Assembly (NCBI GenBank): GCA_023053545.1
Contig: JAKZAN010000001.1
Coordinates: 6,902,565-6,966,564 of the forward strand
Direction of reading: 5' to 3'
Length of the DNA stretch: 64,000 nucleotides
From: Lepidurus packardi
Taxonomy: Eukaryota; Arthropoda; Branchiopoda; Notostraca; Triopsidae
Under the pieces are notes generated by a model. That model saw only the letters and a list, made by a program, of their open reading frames with translations, had not been told where the DNA came from and ran no database searches. A program made the translations under genes and the position numbers. Positions 46,388-57,862 of the stretch are shown here, one piece after another. How positions within the stretch are numbered: the first letter of the stretch is position 1; every line of letters starts with the position of its first letter.

Positions 46388-47231
46388 GGAATGCTGATAA
46401 TAAATGCAAGGTAGTATGGCTTTGAAAGTGCATTTTTTTTTCCCATGAGTGAATAAGAATGAGACTTTGCATCTCCCCAAACAAATCCCAACCTGTACTC
46501 CTTTCCCAGCCGCAAAATTTTTTTAAGAAAAACCTCCGTGTTACTTATGCTCCAAGATTCTAAAAAAGTGGTTATGGGCTAACAGGAAACTGCCTGTTAC
46601 GAAGAAATTGACAATACATTCCCACTTCGGGATGAAAGACGAGAAAATGATTTCTTTTTGAATAATTCATAAATTAGATTAACAGCAAATTAAAGGGACG
46701 ATTGTATTCGAAAACCGTTCAAGTGCAGGATGATGCTTTCCTTTTGGTCTCTGGGAACATTGGTCGGAATATCTCAGTTTTATTTGATTGTCATTCAATC
46801 AGGAATAAGAACGGCATCACAAACGGTCTATCGTGTAAGCCGGTTATAACATCCAAATGGGTAACATAACTAGCCTTCTAGTTTCAGTCAAGAAAAATGC
46901 ACTATATCATTCTTTGTGCTTCTCTTCTTTACGAAAAAAAATTGCACACATTCCATAATTAGAAAATAAAGTTTCTGATAACATTCGAATTTGTCCAAAT
47001 TGTTTGTGAAGAACGGGGAAGATACTTACAACCGCACGGCGGCTATTACAATACATAACAAGGCAACAATTTAACAACCTTTCAAGTTACGCGTGATAAT
47101 AGTTACAATTAGTCTTAAATTTTGGCTTTCTTGGAATATAACAACGTTAGACGAAAAAAGTTATTTTTAGTGAGCATTGTGCGAAAGGCAGCCATTATAA
47201 GCTGGAGAGCCAACATTCTAGCTTTTCAATA
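46388..47231. other. Convergent intergenic region
   Basis: Between the 3' ends of SSR1 (+) and the AXH gene (-). It contains the SSR1 polyadenylation signal and otherwise nothing I can name. Confidence 0.4.
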
Positions 47232-48840
47232 TTATCCTAAATGTTGAGGCTTGTCTGATTTACAGTTCTCATTGGCTAAAGCCACTACCACATGTCCCGG
47301 TTCCAAAGTTCCACATTGCAGGTGATACCGGGCTTGCGAAAGCGAAGGTTGGACTGAGCACCAACCACGCCCCATTACAAAAAACGGCTGCTCAGAAGTC
47401 GTAGTCAAAGTGACCTAAATAAACAAACAATTTTTAAAAACAAAACAAAACAAATTTTAATAAAAACAATAATAGTAACACAATATTAATCTTAATAATA
47501 ATAACATAGTAACAACAATAAGATTAAGCGTTTTTGACAAAGAAAAGAAATAAAGTTTCTTGAAAAAAATTGGGCTCGTCCGGGATTTGAACCCGGGACC
47601 TCTCGCACCCTAAGCGAGAATCATACCCCTAGACCAACGAGCCACCTGTTGATATAACAGCTAGTCAAGTTTATATAACGCTTACGCATAATAGCATATC
47701 ACACTATCTTAGGAGTTTAATTCATTAATTGTAAGGATTTGTAAAGGAAGGAAAGGTGTTCTTTACGTGGCATGAGCTTCCTTCCACACTAAAGACCAAG
47801 GACACCTGGTCACGGACACTCTGTGCAAAGCGTAATTCTACTACGGTGGATTTCTGTAGTCTCAGAGACGGCGTGGCTTGGGCTGAAGTGGTGAAATCTT
47901 CTACGGTGAGGTCTTCCACTCTCTTGAAATTGCCTCCCGCTAAGGCTACCAAGGATCCTCTATGAAATGGAGTCAAAGCTACAGGTGTAGTGATAGTTGT
48001 ATGGGGAGTAGAGGATGAAGGCACTGCCTGAGCTTGAGCACGAATGGGCTGAGGTGCCGGAACAACTACCTCTGGTTTACTTACAGAAGGTGGACATTTT
48101 GGAAACTGTGGAAGCACAGTCGCAGCGCTGGGTTGGTGTGACCATGGCGAATTCGACACAGGTATATTTTTCGCATACTGGGAAGAAGGTACGGAAGCGG
48201 ATGAAGGCTCAGCTGTCATCAAACGTCGTTTCGATACAGGAGAGGAGCCAGGAGATGACGACGAGGTACTAGCTCGACGAGCATCATGATTGTCGTGTAA
48301 GGGCTGCGATTGAGGAGCCAATTCAAGATCTGGTGGTCGACTTTTCCAGGTGCTTCGAGTAGGAGGCTGGTGAGTAGGTTCCGGTTCTGAGAAACGGAGT
48401 GGCAGACAATAATTTGTAGTGGGAGCATTGCTCAGGTGGAGTGGGACGGCTGTGGGTTCGGTGTGGAAGAGGGGTCGGGGTAAAGGGTGGTACTGTTGCA
48501 AGTAACTGTTGTAATATGTCTCTAGGAAGGAGTGAGGGATGTTGGGTAAATAGATGGGGGGCATATGATGGGGCAGAGGGGGAAGCAGGGGAGGAGGAGG
48601 CGGATAATGGACTGCTTCTCGCTCCCTTTGCTGGTCAATGAGCCAATTTGATACAGAGATGTCAGAGGGAACTGCATTCTGCGATGAACGATGGTGACGG
48701 TTATGGCTGGATGTTTGGATATGTGTTGCATCTGGAGGACTCTTCGTTCGCAACCTCGAAAGCTCTGGATTTGGAATAAGTACGCTGGGAGCGAGAGGGT
48801 ACAGGGAGTTTTCGTCGGACGGATAAGATGACGAATACAT
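47232..48840 (-). CDS. ATXN1: ATXN1-type AXH-domain protein
   Basis: Exons 48840-47767 and 47414-47232; 418 residues. The first 300 residues are low-complexity and rich in Pro, Ser and His (a PPPPPLLPPLPHH run). The C-terminus is an AXH domain split by the intron: FHRGSLVALAGGNFKRVEDL, TVEDFTTSAQ and the LxxSTVVELRF segment lie in exon 1; EQPFFVMGRGWCSVQP and GHVVVALANE in exon 2. This pattern matches the AXH fold of Ataxin-1 and its paralogue (FMKGSIIQLANGELKKVEDL in human). Known of the family: AXH mediates dimerisation and binding to the repressor Capicua. There is no long polyglutamine tract. The frame remains open 6 nt upstream through a GTG, but the ATG at 48840 is the natural start. 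A tRNA gene occupies the intron. Confidence 0.88.
47572..47643 (-). tRNA. trnP-AGG: tRNA-Pro (AGG)
   Basis: 72-nt cloverleaf on the minus strand. The acceptor stem GGCTCGT pairs with ACGAGCC before the discriminator C. D-arm TGGTCTAGGGGTA contains the A box. The anticodon arm has loop TTAGGGT with anticodon AGG. The T-arm is GTCCCGGGTTCAAATCCCGGAC. It lies inside the ATXN1-type intron on the sense strand. Confidence 0.97.
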
Positions 48841-49572
48841 GATCACCGAGCATACTCTTCTTCCCCTTTCCTTGTGAAGGTGAAGTTAAGAATTACGAAC
48901 CCCAGCCACCAGATCTAGTGGGAGAAAAGAAATAACTGTTACTAATATTTTTCATGAATATTAATTAAATTATGACAATTTGACTTGAGGCCCTTGCAAA
49001 ACAAATTATATTCTTTTTCTTTTTACCTTCCTCTTTTATTCAACTGCTTGACTCTGGACGCTGCGGGTTTACATTACAAACACACTTGCCAGAAACCATC
49101 TAGCGGCATTGGTCAGAAGATGGTTTTTAGTTTCGAACCGCCAAAATCCGGGAAATTGTTTGTTGGTAATTCCTCTTTGTTTCCAATTGCTACATGAAAT
49201 AGTGGATAAGCAGATGTTTTTCATGGTATTCTTTGACTTTTTTTAAAAAAAAATTCAAGAACAGTTTAATCACGTATTTAATAAAATTTACTGCAGGTAT
49301 AGCTGTAAAAATTGAAATGGTAAAAATGCTAAAAATTGTAAAAATGCGCTTTTTCATATTTTATATTGCCCTAAGGAGCATAATGCCATCCATTTGGGGT
49401 CAAACAGTATCCTACACATGGGAGAAGACAAATCACTATAGGAGCTAAAAAACAAACAAAAAGAGCCCGGTGCAAATGTATAGCCCCTCGACGAAACCCC
49501 CATGAACAAGTTCTATTTTTTTTTATATTAAACAGCTTCGGAGTGGATGGATATTTCATCCAAAATATTTTA
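48841..49572. promoter_or_regulatory. Upstream flank of the AXH gene
   Basis: About 730 bp up to the next mobile element; it should hold the 5' UTR and promoter. No coding frame with family resemblance and no clear repeat are seen. Confidence 0.3.
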
Positions 49573-49743
49573 GAGTAATACCCCGAAGTTATGCGATAGG
49601 TGGGACCGACGGAAAATCGCGTATGTCGAATTCGCGTAACTCGGGGTAAACTGAAGCTAGCGGACGGCAACGTTGCCGCCATCTAGCTTCAGCCAAGATC
49701 AAGAACCGCGTAACTCCGAGTTCGTGTAAGTCGGGTATTACTG
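49573..49743. mobile_element. pogo/Tigger-type MITE, 171 bp
   Basis: Left GAGTAATACCCCGAAGTTA and the inverted right end CAGTAATACCCGACTTACA are similar, with TA on both sides (49571-49572 and 49744-49745). The centre is a palindrome around GGCAACGTTGCC with CTGAAGCTAG and CTAGCTTCAG arms. No coding capacity. Confidence 0.75.
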
Positions 49744-50067
49744 TACTTGGCACTCTACCTATGGTAAAAAAAATATACGCTCGCGAAAAATCCGAGTGGT
49801 TGTACGAGGGTGTGAAAATTTCCTTTGTAAAATTTTTTTTTAGCTTGTTATCTGTTTCTACGAAGTAGAGACAAGCTAGATAGGTCACCCCATGTCCAGG
49901 GCCGTCTTAACACCCCCGTGGGCCCCTGGGCCAAGTTTCAAAATGGGCCCCTTAATTGGAAAATCTTGCAAAAAAACTATATAAACTGGCAATAAAGCTG
50001 GAGATATCTGTATTTGGAGTGAAATCAATATATGCACTTTGCACAGACAAATAGTAATATAAAACCA

Positions 50068-51012
50068 CTACGAAAATTTTCGATATTTTTTCGCAGTGAA
50101 CTTATCAATAACTGAGCTGAAGTCAATATTATTCAATATGTCACTTTCCATGCAAATAAGTGACAGGGAGTTCAAACGCTCCTGCCCCAAAGTACTCCGA
50201 TTCTGGTTTTTAATAAGTTTCAGCCTGGAAAATGAACGTTCCCCCGTACAGTTTGTCACCATCATGCACATGAACACTCTTAAAGCTATTTCAACGTTTG
50301 GGAATACTGATTTTAGATTCTCCGAAACAATTTTCCTATACAATGCGGGCAAAGTTTCACTACCGTCACCAGCGTCCGTATAGTGCTTAAATTGAATGCA
50401 CTCGTTGAAAAGATCACCGGCGTCAAGGTCGTCGTGGTACACATTAGCCAAGTGCTCGCATTTCTTCCTTAGTTCGTCAGAAGCAATCGATGTTAATTCG
50501 CAGAAGAAGGAAAACGTGTTTCCTATCCGTAAATAGGCTTCTGTACGTTTGACGATTTCAGATATCAACGAATCCATAACAGGAAGAAATGTTTCTACCT
50601 TAAACTTCTCTCTTTCACTGAGATGAACCTCCTCTTGTGGCCCATCATACCTCGTAAGTGTTACGCTTCTCTTTCGTTCGCGTTTGTGAGTAGTGCTATA
50701 ACGCGAGACTGGACATTTGCTCCTTGCCTTCATTTCATAATCATTGAAGTCCTTTCTCATTTCTTGAAGATACTTTTTCAGAGATTCAAGAAGATTCATT
50801 GCACTAAGTATGTTCACATCAGTTGATTGGAGAACCTTACTCGTTTTGTTCACTCTTTCTAGGATATCGTGCCAAAAAATGGTCAAAAAGACCGTTTCCA
50901 AGTACTCCATTCTTTTGGTCAATCCCCCTGCCTCTCGTATTAGAGGGGTCGCAAAAAAAGCTAATGCAAGGTTCACACTGATCGTAGGGTTTCTGTTAAC
51001 AGTAAAACTCAC
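50068..51012 (-). CDS. hAT transposase, C-terminal part
   Basis: About 314 codons open. The C-terminal hAT dimerisation pattern is visible: VFMCMMVTNCTGERSFSRLK followed by KNQNRSTLGQERLNSLSLIC. The first methionine-like position is a GTG, and the N-terminal zinc finger and first catalytic segment are absent, so the protein is truncated (full hAT transposases are usually 500-700 residues). It resembles the ZMYM/TTF-type hAT proteins of animals. Confidence 0.85.
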   Translation of the reverse strand: MSFTVNRNPTISVNLALAFFATPLIREAGGLTKRMEYLETVFLTIFWHDILERVNKTSKVLQSTDVNILSAMNLLESLKKYLQEMRKDFNDYEMKARSKCPVSRYSTTHKRERKRSVTLTRYDGPQEEVHLSEREKFKVETFLPVMDSLISEIVKRTEAYLRIGNTFSFFCELTSIASDELRKKCEHLANVYHDDLDAGDLFNECIQFKHYTDAGDGSETLPALYRKIVSENLKSVFPNVEIALRVFMCMMVTNCTGERSFSRLKLIKNQNRSTLGQERLNSLSLICMESDILNNIDFSSVIDKFTAKKYRKFS

Positions 51013-51209
51013 GAAGAAAATTCTTCGATTTTCGCCACTTGCGCGACTGCCACGTGCGTCAGAATTCTAAGACTTGGATCGAAGACATTACAGCCAATAG
51101 ATAACCCTACAACCCATGTAGACCTAGCATAATCTAACGTCCTTGAGTACACGGTTCACAAGTACACGGTTCTTATGTACTTAGCTATCCGCGCTTTTCG
51201 CTCAATATT

Positions 51210-51775
51210 GTAAGGGTCCATTTCCACTGAGGTCCTAACGTGTCTTAAGCTTAGCACCTCGAGGAGCCTACTTGTCGTCATTCAAGAGGCAAAGGGGAGA
51301 CAAACTAATTATAAAAACACTTGATAAAAACACGCTTCGTTAGAAAGGAGGGGAAAATTTAGCCCGTTTCTTTGGCGCTTGTGGAGTTTACCCACATTCT
51401 AAATACTAACCCGGGAATTGACAGTATGCGTGGCATTCATAGGGCAGAGCTTGTCGTCCGTGACTCCGTACAATGCATTTCGCAGAGGGTTAGGTGGCTT
51501 GGTGTGTGATTGACTTATTGTGAAATGAAAAAGAAAGTGTAATTTTAGTTTTTTGTCAGCACCCCATGAGTGGTTCGCATACTATGAACCGCGATTACTG
51601 TTTAGCTTCTGGGGGGGGGGGGGGGGGGGGGTAAACTCCACAAGCGCCGTTTCTTTTGACGAAACTATGAAAGTTAGCTAATATCCGAAAAGGGCCACTG
51701 ATTTCCCTTCCCTTCCTCGACTCCTCCTTAGCACACCTTAAGACACTTAGGACCTCAGTGGAAATCAGCCCTTAC
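51210..51775. mobile_element. Fold-back MITE inside the hAT element
   Basis: Outer arms GTAAGGGTCCATTTCCACTG (left) and, inverted, GTAAGGGCTGATTTCCACTG match over about 40 bases including GAGGTCCTAA and GTGTCTTAAG. A second, inner pair, GGCGCTTGTGGAGTTTACC (from 51371) and its inverse (GTAAACTCCACAAGCGCC from 51631), makes it a two-tier palindrome. A run of 21 G (51611-51631) abuts the inner arm. No target duplication is clear. Confidence 0.65.
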
Positions 51776-52574
51776 TGTTACATATACTGTACCTGCCACT
51801 CTTACACTGAACCAAGTTGTGATTTTAGGAAATTTGTTAATCTTTTCTTTATCCTCTGCAGCTTTCTTCCTTTCCTGCGCCCCGCTTAAAACATTACGCT
51901 TCATTTTATGGCAAAAACAAGCTAAGCAGTGAAAATCAAGACAATTAAAGAGCAGATCAAGAGCAGTGAAAATAAGACGTTTGAAGACGCTTGAGAATCA
52001 AAACAATAGGGATGTTTCTTACGCTCTCCTACAGCGGCGCTCATGCTCGCTGGGAAAATTTTGGTTGCAAATTGCGTACTGCGGCAGGGTCTCTAACTTT
52101 TGAGCAACAGCGGTACTATAAGGCAAAAATCATGCTGAGCTTCCCCGTTTTTACGTGTTTTTAGTAAACACATGCTAAAAGTGCACACTTTTACATAAAA
52201 TTGTGTATTAGTAACTGAATATAAAATTTATCTATGACAAACAGGTCAGGATGGGCCCCTAGCCTCGTGGGGCCCTGGGCCAGTGCCCAGTTGGCCCATG
52301 CGATAAGACGGCCTTGCCCATGTCCATTCTGCGTGTTCTGTCGCATTCTTGTGCTGTAGCTTTTATGGGTATATAGTGGCCATCTATAGTGCATCCATTC
52401 AAAAACCGCCGTATAGGCAACTCTACAAACCAAGGTTGCCAGATGGCTTTTTCCAAACCAAAAATGGGGAAAATGGTTTGTTTTGAAAGCTTTAGTTTAC
52501 GAAAATTTGGTTTGGTTTTTTGGTTTGTTTATGGTTTGTTGGAGAAATCTTCACATATTCATAATACGCTGCAA

Positions 52575-53654
52575 TATGGCATTCGGTAAGCCCCAAAACT
52601 TTTGATACAGAAAAGAAATACGGACTTGACTGATTTGAGCCTAAAAGACGGCCAATAAAAATCTATCAACTCATCAATCTATCAAAGTAGTATAAAAATT
52701 TCTCCGAAATGCGAACTAAAATGCGAACCAAACGCGAAATGCGAAACGACTGTGTTTTCAAGTGCTATCAACTCATCGATTTTGTACAGGTTTATCTCGC
52801 CTGGCCCGGGTCAGTCTCGCTTCCAAGCCACGGCCATTTGTAGCTTCTGTTTTGATTTTGAATGACGATTGTTTTCCTACCAATTTCAGTGTAATGACAC
52901 ACTAATAAAATAACAGTGCATTATCTGCCAAATAATAACGAAGGCAAGAAGGTATTTACTAAAAAGCGTTTAAAATTGGTAACTTGTTAGGAAAGGACAA
53001 CAACACATTACAATAGTATTATTATACAACTATCTTTTTGGTTTGGGTTGGGATCCCACTTTTTAAATAGTTCTATGTTTATTTGAAGATAACGATTAAA
53101 ATGGACGAGTTCAGGGATTTTTTCGAAAGTTTGCGGATTAAGATTCCTTACTGGCGTGAATCCTACCCAACGGCCTTGCTTGAAGGCGCTGTTTTTAATG
53201 CAGAATCTTATTATCGTGCAATTAGTGGGTTATTACTACGAACACCAGACACAGAAAGTTGAGAACATCAATGAAGTCACTATTGTATGGCATGTCCCAA
53301 TAATCACTGAGAGAACAGTCACAGCAAACTGCCCAGACAGTGCTGCATGATAAGAGAGGGAGAACCTGCCTGCTAATTGACATCGCTGTCCCTAATGACT
53401 CGAACATCATGTTGAAACTCAGTCTTCGTCTTGCAATGTGGATTGCATGTGGTAATCGGAGCTTTGAATACAATAAAGAAACATTTTGATCGCATTTGGT
53501 TCGCATTCCGGAGAAATTTTGATACAACGACAGAATTTGATACACTTGATCGAGTTTGATACAACTTGATAGATTTTTACTGGCCGTCTTAGGCTATTAG
53601 TCAAGTCCGTTTTTCTTTTCTGTATCAAAGTTTTGGGGCTTACCGAATGCCATA
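52575..53654. mobile_element. Element with long inverted repeats and 6-bp target duplication, superfamily unknown
   Basis: The first 25 bases (TATGGCATTCGGTAAGCCCC...) are a perfect inverted repeat of the last 25, and similarity continues for about 170 bases on each side. CTGCAA flanks both ends (52569-52574 and 53655-53660). The inside includes a remnant resembling the C-terminal domain of a retroelement protein (WHVPIITERTVTANCPD, TCLLIDIAVPNDSNI, VVIGALNTIKK) between about 53200 and 53500. A related single end lies at 18921-19116. The 6-bp duplication with ~170-bp ends does not settle the superfamily. Confidence 0.75.
53101..53500 (+). pseudogene. Non-LTR-type retroelement C-terminal remnant inside the nested element
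   Basis: Three conserved segments of the domain found at the C-terminus of many non-LTR retroelement proteins appear in order but in more than one frame: a TIVWHVPIITERTVTANCPD-like block, then TCLLIDIAVPNDSNI, then VVIGALNTIKKHF. Upstream, a short open stretch starts MDEFRDFFESLRIKIPYW at 53101, with no known family. The remnant is decayed. Confidence 0.5.
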
Positions 53655-53986
53655 CTGCAAAGTAACCTGTCAGTAACCAAAGTAAGAGTTTTGGACACTA
53701 GAGGTACCAAAAACCTCTTTCTCCTGTAGACGTTGCGTTGTAGAAAGTTGCTTTCACCTGACTCACCTAATGGGAACGAACGCACAGATAATCCAAGCCC
53801 ATTGAAAAAATACTCTTAAACTAGTGAAAAATACTCGTAAACTGGTCAGAGACAGATCTTTTTTAAGGTTCTGCAGCCCCTAGAGACTTAGTTGAGTTCT
53901 GTACGTCAGTCAGAAGTTACCAGGACGTACGAGGACTTTTTGCATTCAGAGAGTTATCTGAATGTTGCTAAGCCTGTTTATCTTTG

Positions 53987-54139
53987 CCAATTTCTAATGA
54001 TTTTGTAGAAAGAGTATTTTCGCAAGTGACGTACGTAAAGAGCAAACTGCGCAATAGAATTGAGATTAAAATACTTGACGCAGTTGGTAGAATTAAGTCG
54101 TACCTTTCCAGTAGAAATGTGTGTTGTAAGGAATTTTAA
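53987..54139 (+). pseudogene. hAT transposase dimerisation-domain fragment
   Basis: An open stretch reads PISNDFVERVFSQVTYVKSK then LRNRIEIKILDAVGRIKSYL and ends at a stop. This is the C-terminal hAT dimerisation (hATC) signature. A stop lies shortly upstream, so only the final part of the transposase remains. Confidence 0.8.
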
Positions 54140-55007
54140 GTGACGGCTGCAATGGTTCAGTACTTCCGCAACAATATGTACAACGATAATAATGAAGTTG
54201 ATGTTGAAGACTTTGCGATATTGGCACACTTCGAATAGTATTTCTTCTCTCCCTATAACATTTACCGCCAATGTTTATAGAATAATTTGTTTTTCCTGCA
54301 TGTAACATGTATAAATGTTTTGGTTAACTTGCTCTGCCTGTATTTCTGCCTTTTGTTAACCCAGAAAGGCCCTCACTTGTAATAATCTAAAAGGAATCTC
54401 TTTAACGTGCAATTTTAAGTGCAATGCACATATACCAAAAGCAAATTCGTACGGGTTTCAATTCCCCAAAATAATGATCTCGTTGTGATAATAAAATAAC
54501 GTAAGCAAATGTGGTACTATTGAGTCGGGGTTTGTATTCTACTTTGCTTAACGATGAGTATGAGTATAACTTTAATCCGAAAGAGTTTTCGGACATTAAT
54601 TTAATAGGAAAATAAGTCGCAGTGGTATCGCAGAAGTTTTCCACAATTTGTGGAGTAATTGCTTTAAAACTTTGAAGTTTAAACACTTTATAAAAAAATT
54701 GATTTGTTTTTGGTTTGTTTTGGAAGGCCGGTTGTATATTTCGGTTTGTTTTTCAGGTTACTTTGGTTTGCTGACTCAGAAAAATCTGGCAACCCTGCTA
54801 CAAACTTTTCTTGCATAGCTCTATCGGCATTTCACTGGAGTCATGTTTGTGCACTGATTTAGAACATATAATTAGCTTCCCCCCACTTCTTAGATGCGTT
54901 AGAATTTCGAAACTGTCGAATCCATAGACAGCACCTAGCACCTTTTGTTCCAGCACCATTCCATCTCTGTTTATCTGTTTGTGCAATTTTACTAGTGTAG
55001 AATCAAC

Positions 55008-57296
55008 ATGCAAACCATAAGCAATTCCTGGATACTTTTTGCGCTTATATCATGGACAGCTACTTTATTAACTTTAGCAAATAATACTGAAATAGATCCT
55101 AAAGCTTGTTTAGTATGGGGTCCAGGCTTGATTCCTGATCAAATTGTGCTGCCAGCACGCTACTTCTTTATTCATGCTGTTGACACCGTGGGCAAAAAGT
55201 AAGATTTCCTTCACCGTACCTTTCTTTTGTATTCAAATCCGTCTGCGAACTTTGTCTCCCTCAGGTTAACTTCGTCGCCAAATGAAACTTTTACGTTCCA
55301 ACTCTTGGGCGAGTCTGAGATTGGCCCTTGTCGTGTTTGGCCCCAAGTTTTAAATAGAAAGGACGGGAGTTTTATTGTACGATATAAAGTCTTCCATACG
55401 TGCCAAAATGCTAGACTTATAGTCCAATATCAGGGTAAACACGTAGCGAGTTCGCCGTATAAAGTTCAAGGTAGAACTACTTATCTCGCCCTTAGCTTTG
55501 GATAATAAAGTTTCTGGCTGCAAGTGTAGGCCCACTTTATGCCGAGGATTGTGACTGTCCAGATTCTGACACTGATCAGTGGCTCAAGGCTATGCAATGT
55601 TCCAGTAGTTATGAACAGATTACTCTAGATATGTCTAAATTTCCTGTGGTGAATTTCAACCAAATTTTGCCAGAAGCTGAGCGTCGCTTTAACCATGCCG
55701 GTTCATACAGTTTCTGTAATTACGTTGTCAAAGACAACCTCGTAAGCTCCAAGATTTGAAATATTGTCCCAAGTTTTGCAGCAAAACCCTTGGCACCCTA
55801 GGTATATCGCCGCTGTTATGGTCAGCATGTAGGTTTTAACATGTTTATGGACGCTGTCTTGCTTTCCATCACTCGCAAAGTTAGACTGCCCGACTTGGAG
55901 TTTTTAATGAATCTCGGGGATTGGCCTTTGGTGGACCCACATCTGGAGCCGCTCATTCCCATGTTTGCCTGGTGTGGTTCTCATGAGAAAGCTGATATCG
56001 TTTTACCTACTTACGACATTACTGAAGCTTCCTTAGAGTGCATGGGACGGTAGGGTTCATTGTCGACTCTGTTTACCTGAACTTGTTGACGTCATTCTAT
56101 CCAGCGATGTTGCAAGCCTTATTTTTCTTCAGCTCGTGGCATGTTCCTCAGCTCCTTTCTTTATTTTTCTGAAAGAAGTTATAAGAAACTTGGATTATAG
56201 TGGTACCTGAACAGTCGTCTGGGCAAATTCACGCAACCGTAAATATTTCGTGGCCAAAGTAGGGATAATTAGATCTGAAAACTTATGGAGTGGAACGTAA
56301 CCTTCTCAGCAGGGAGATTTGGGGTTTTTAATTACTTAAAAAGTTGGAAGATTCAGAAGATTATTCCGGTTATTAGAGCAGCTCAACAAGTTCAGATGGA
56401 CGAGAGCCATCAACTTATTGGACACAAAAAATTAGCGGAAAAATTTGTGATTCTAGAGTGACCTTGGATATGCTCTCGGTACAAGCCAATAGTGATTTAA
56501 GCTGGGAAGAGAAAATCGAAAAGGCCTTTTGGCGCGGAAGAGACTCGCGTCGCGAACGTCTGGATTTGATTGATATTGCCCGGAATCATCCAGATCTGAT
56601 CAATGCATCTTTAACCAATTTCTTTTTTTTTCGCAAAGAAGAAGCCGAGTACGGTCCGAAGGCTCCTCATATTTCTTTCTTTAAGTTCTTTGATGTAAGA
56701 GAAGCCAAATTTCTTGTTTCTATTACTGTAAAGGAGGGAAACGGTGAAAGACAAGGTTTGTTGGTTCTTTTTTTTAGCACAAATACCAGCTAAATATTGA
56801 TGGGACCGTAGCAGCTTATCGGTTTCCTTACTTATTGGCCGGAGATTCCGTAGTGATGAAACAGGAATCGTCGTATTATGAGCACTTCTACTCTCGGCTG
56901 GAGCCTGGAAAACATTACATTCCTCTCAGAGCAGATTTGAGCGATTTGGTGGAAAAGATTGAGTGGGCCAAAGCTAATGATGACTTGGCTCGGGTCATCG
57001 GAGAAGCAGGGCGCCAATTTGCCCGCGACCATTTAATGCCAGCTGATATTTTTTGCTACTATGTCCTTTTATTGAAAGTAAGTGCGCAAGTAAAGCTTTT
57101 TGAACTCCTGAAGTCAAATTTGTTTTTTCCCTCTCCCTTTTATGGTCCTATTTATCTTTGGAAGGAGTGGGGGAGCAAGATGGCAACCAACGTGGTTATA
57201 AGACCCCAAATGGAATTAGTTTCACAACCTGAAGCGAAACCAGCCTTTGGAGCATGCAATTGCCATAAGAATTTGCATCGCAAAGAAGAACTTTAA
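55008..57296 (+). CDS. POGLUT2: POGLUT2/3 (KDELC) protein O-glucosyltransferase
   Basis: Exons 55008-55198, 55265-55470, 55530-55741, 55802-56049, 56457-56694, 56778-57077, 57165-57296; 508 residues (human POGLUT2 502). A signal peptide ([17 protein letters not shown]) leads into a filamin-type Ig fold ([13 protein letters not shown] to ASSPYKVQG). After CDCP comes the CAP10 glycosyltransferase domain: [92 protein letters not shown] and [18 protein letters not shown]. The C-terminus is KEEL, an ER-retrieval signal of KDEL type. The enzyme transfers glucose to EGF repeats (for example of Notch) in the ER lumen. The fourth intron (56050-56456) is longer than its neighbours. Confidence 0.95.
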
Positions 57297-57862
57297 TAGC
57301 AAAGGAAATAGTACAAAAGCTTCCTTTTTAGCCTCCTTTTAAGGTCTCTTTTTTTGTCATTTTCTCCTTTTGTATTTGGATTGTGACTCAGTGAGCTGAT
57401 GGCTTCTGCCATTTTCTGCATGCAATAGCTTCTCTTACCCGCAAGTGCCAATATCTAGAACATGTCTGCTTGATCGCATACATCTCTTGACTGCACACAA
57501 ACAAACATACATATATGCACGTGAGCTTTCGAAAAGACGTCGAAGCCCTCAAAGTTAGTAGCCCGAGAGCTAATTAGATTGCCCTGGAAAAAGGTATCAA
57601 GTTTCTCAATAGGAAAAAGACGAGCACTTCCAGACTGTTGTCGTTGCCCTCGCTGACTACGAAGACAGAGGAAGCTATTAGGCTATCATATCAAAGGCTT
57701 GTTTTCCTGCAAAGAGTCACGTGTCTCATATGCTCAAGCTGAGGATGCTTTTATGGCTACCGGATGACGTGTAGGCATTTTTCTGCGTTTCCCCGAGTGA
57801 AAACCCCGTGCTGAACATGAGCTTTTATTTCTTAAAGTTTTTTTTAGCCTTTCTGGCAGTTC
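57297..57862. other. Convergent intergenic region
   Basis: Between the 3' ends of POGLUT2 (+) and SMYD4 (-). An AATAAA on the minus strand (57824-57829) lies 34 nt after the SMYD4 stop and is its probable polyadenylation signal. Nothing else is recognised. Confidence 0.5.

Larger units (their letters stand above)
49897..52316 (-). mobile_element. hAT transposon, 2.4 kb, with a nested insert
   Basis: A perfect 8-bp duplication CCCATGTC flanks the element (49889-49896 and 52317-52324). Terminal inverted repeats begin CAGGGCCGTCTTA (left) and CAAGGCCGTCTTA (right, inverted). It holds a minus-strand transposase C-terminal frame (50068-51012). A fold-back MITE is inserted at 51210-51775, between that frame and the 5' end. 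Confidence 0.93.
52431..54797 (+). mobile_element. hAT transposon with nested element
   Basis: A perfect 8-bp duplication CTACAAAC flanks it (52423-52430 and 54798-54805). Ends are CAAGGTTGCCAGATGGC and, inverted, CAGGGTTGCCAGATTTT, a common hAT terminus. The subterminal regions are rich in TTTGGTTTG. A transposase fragment is at 53987-54139. An unrelated element is inserted at 52575-53654. Confidence 0.93.
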
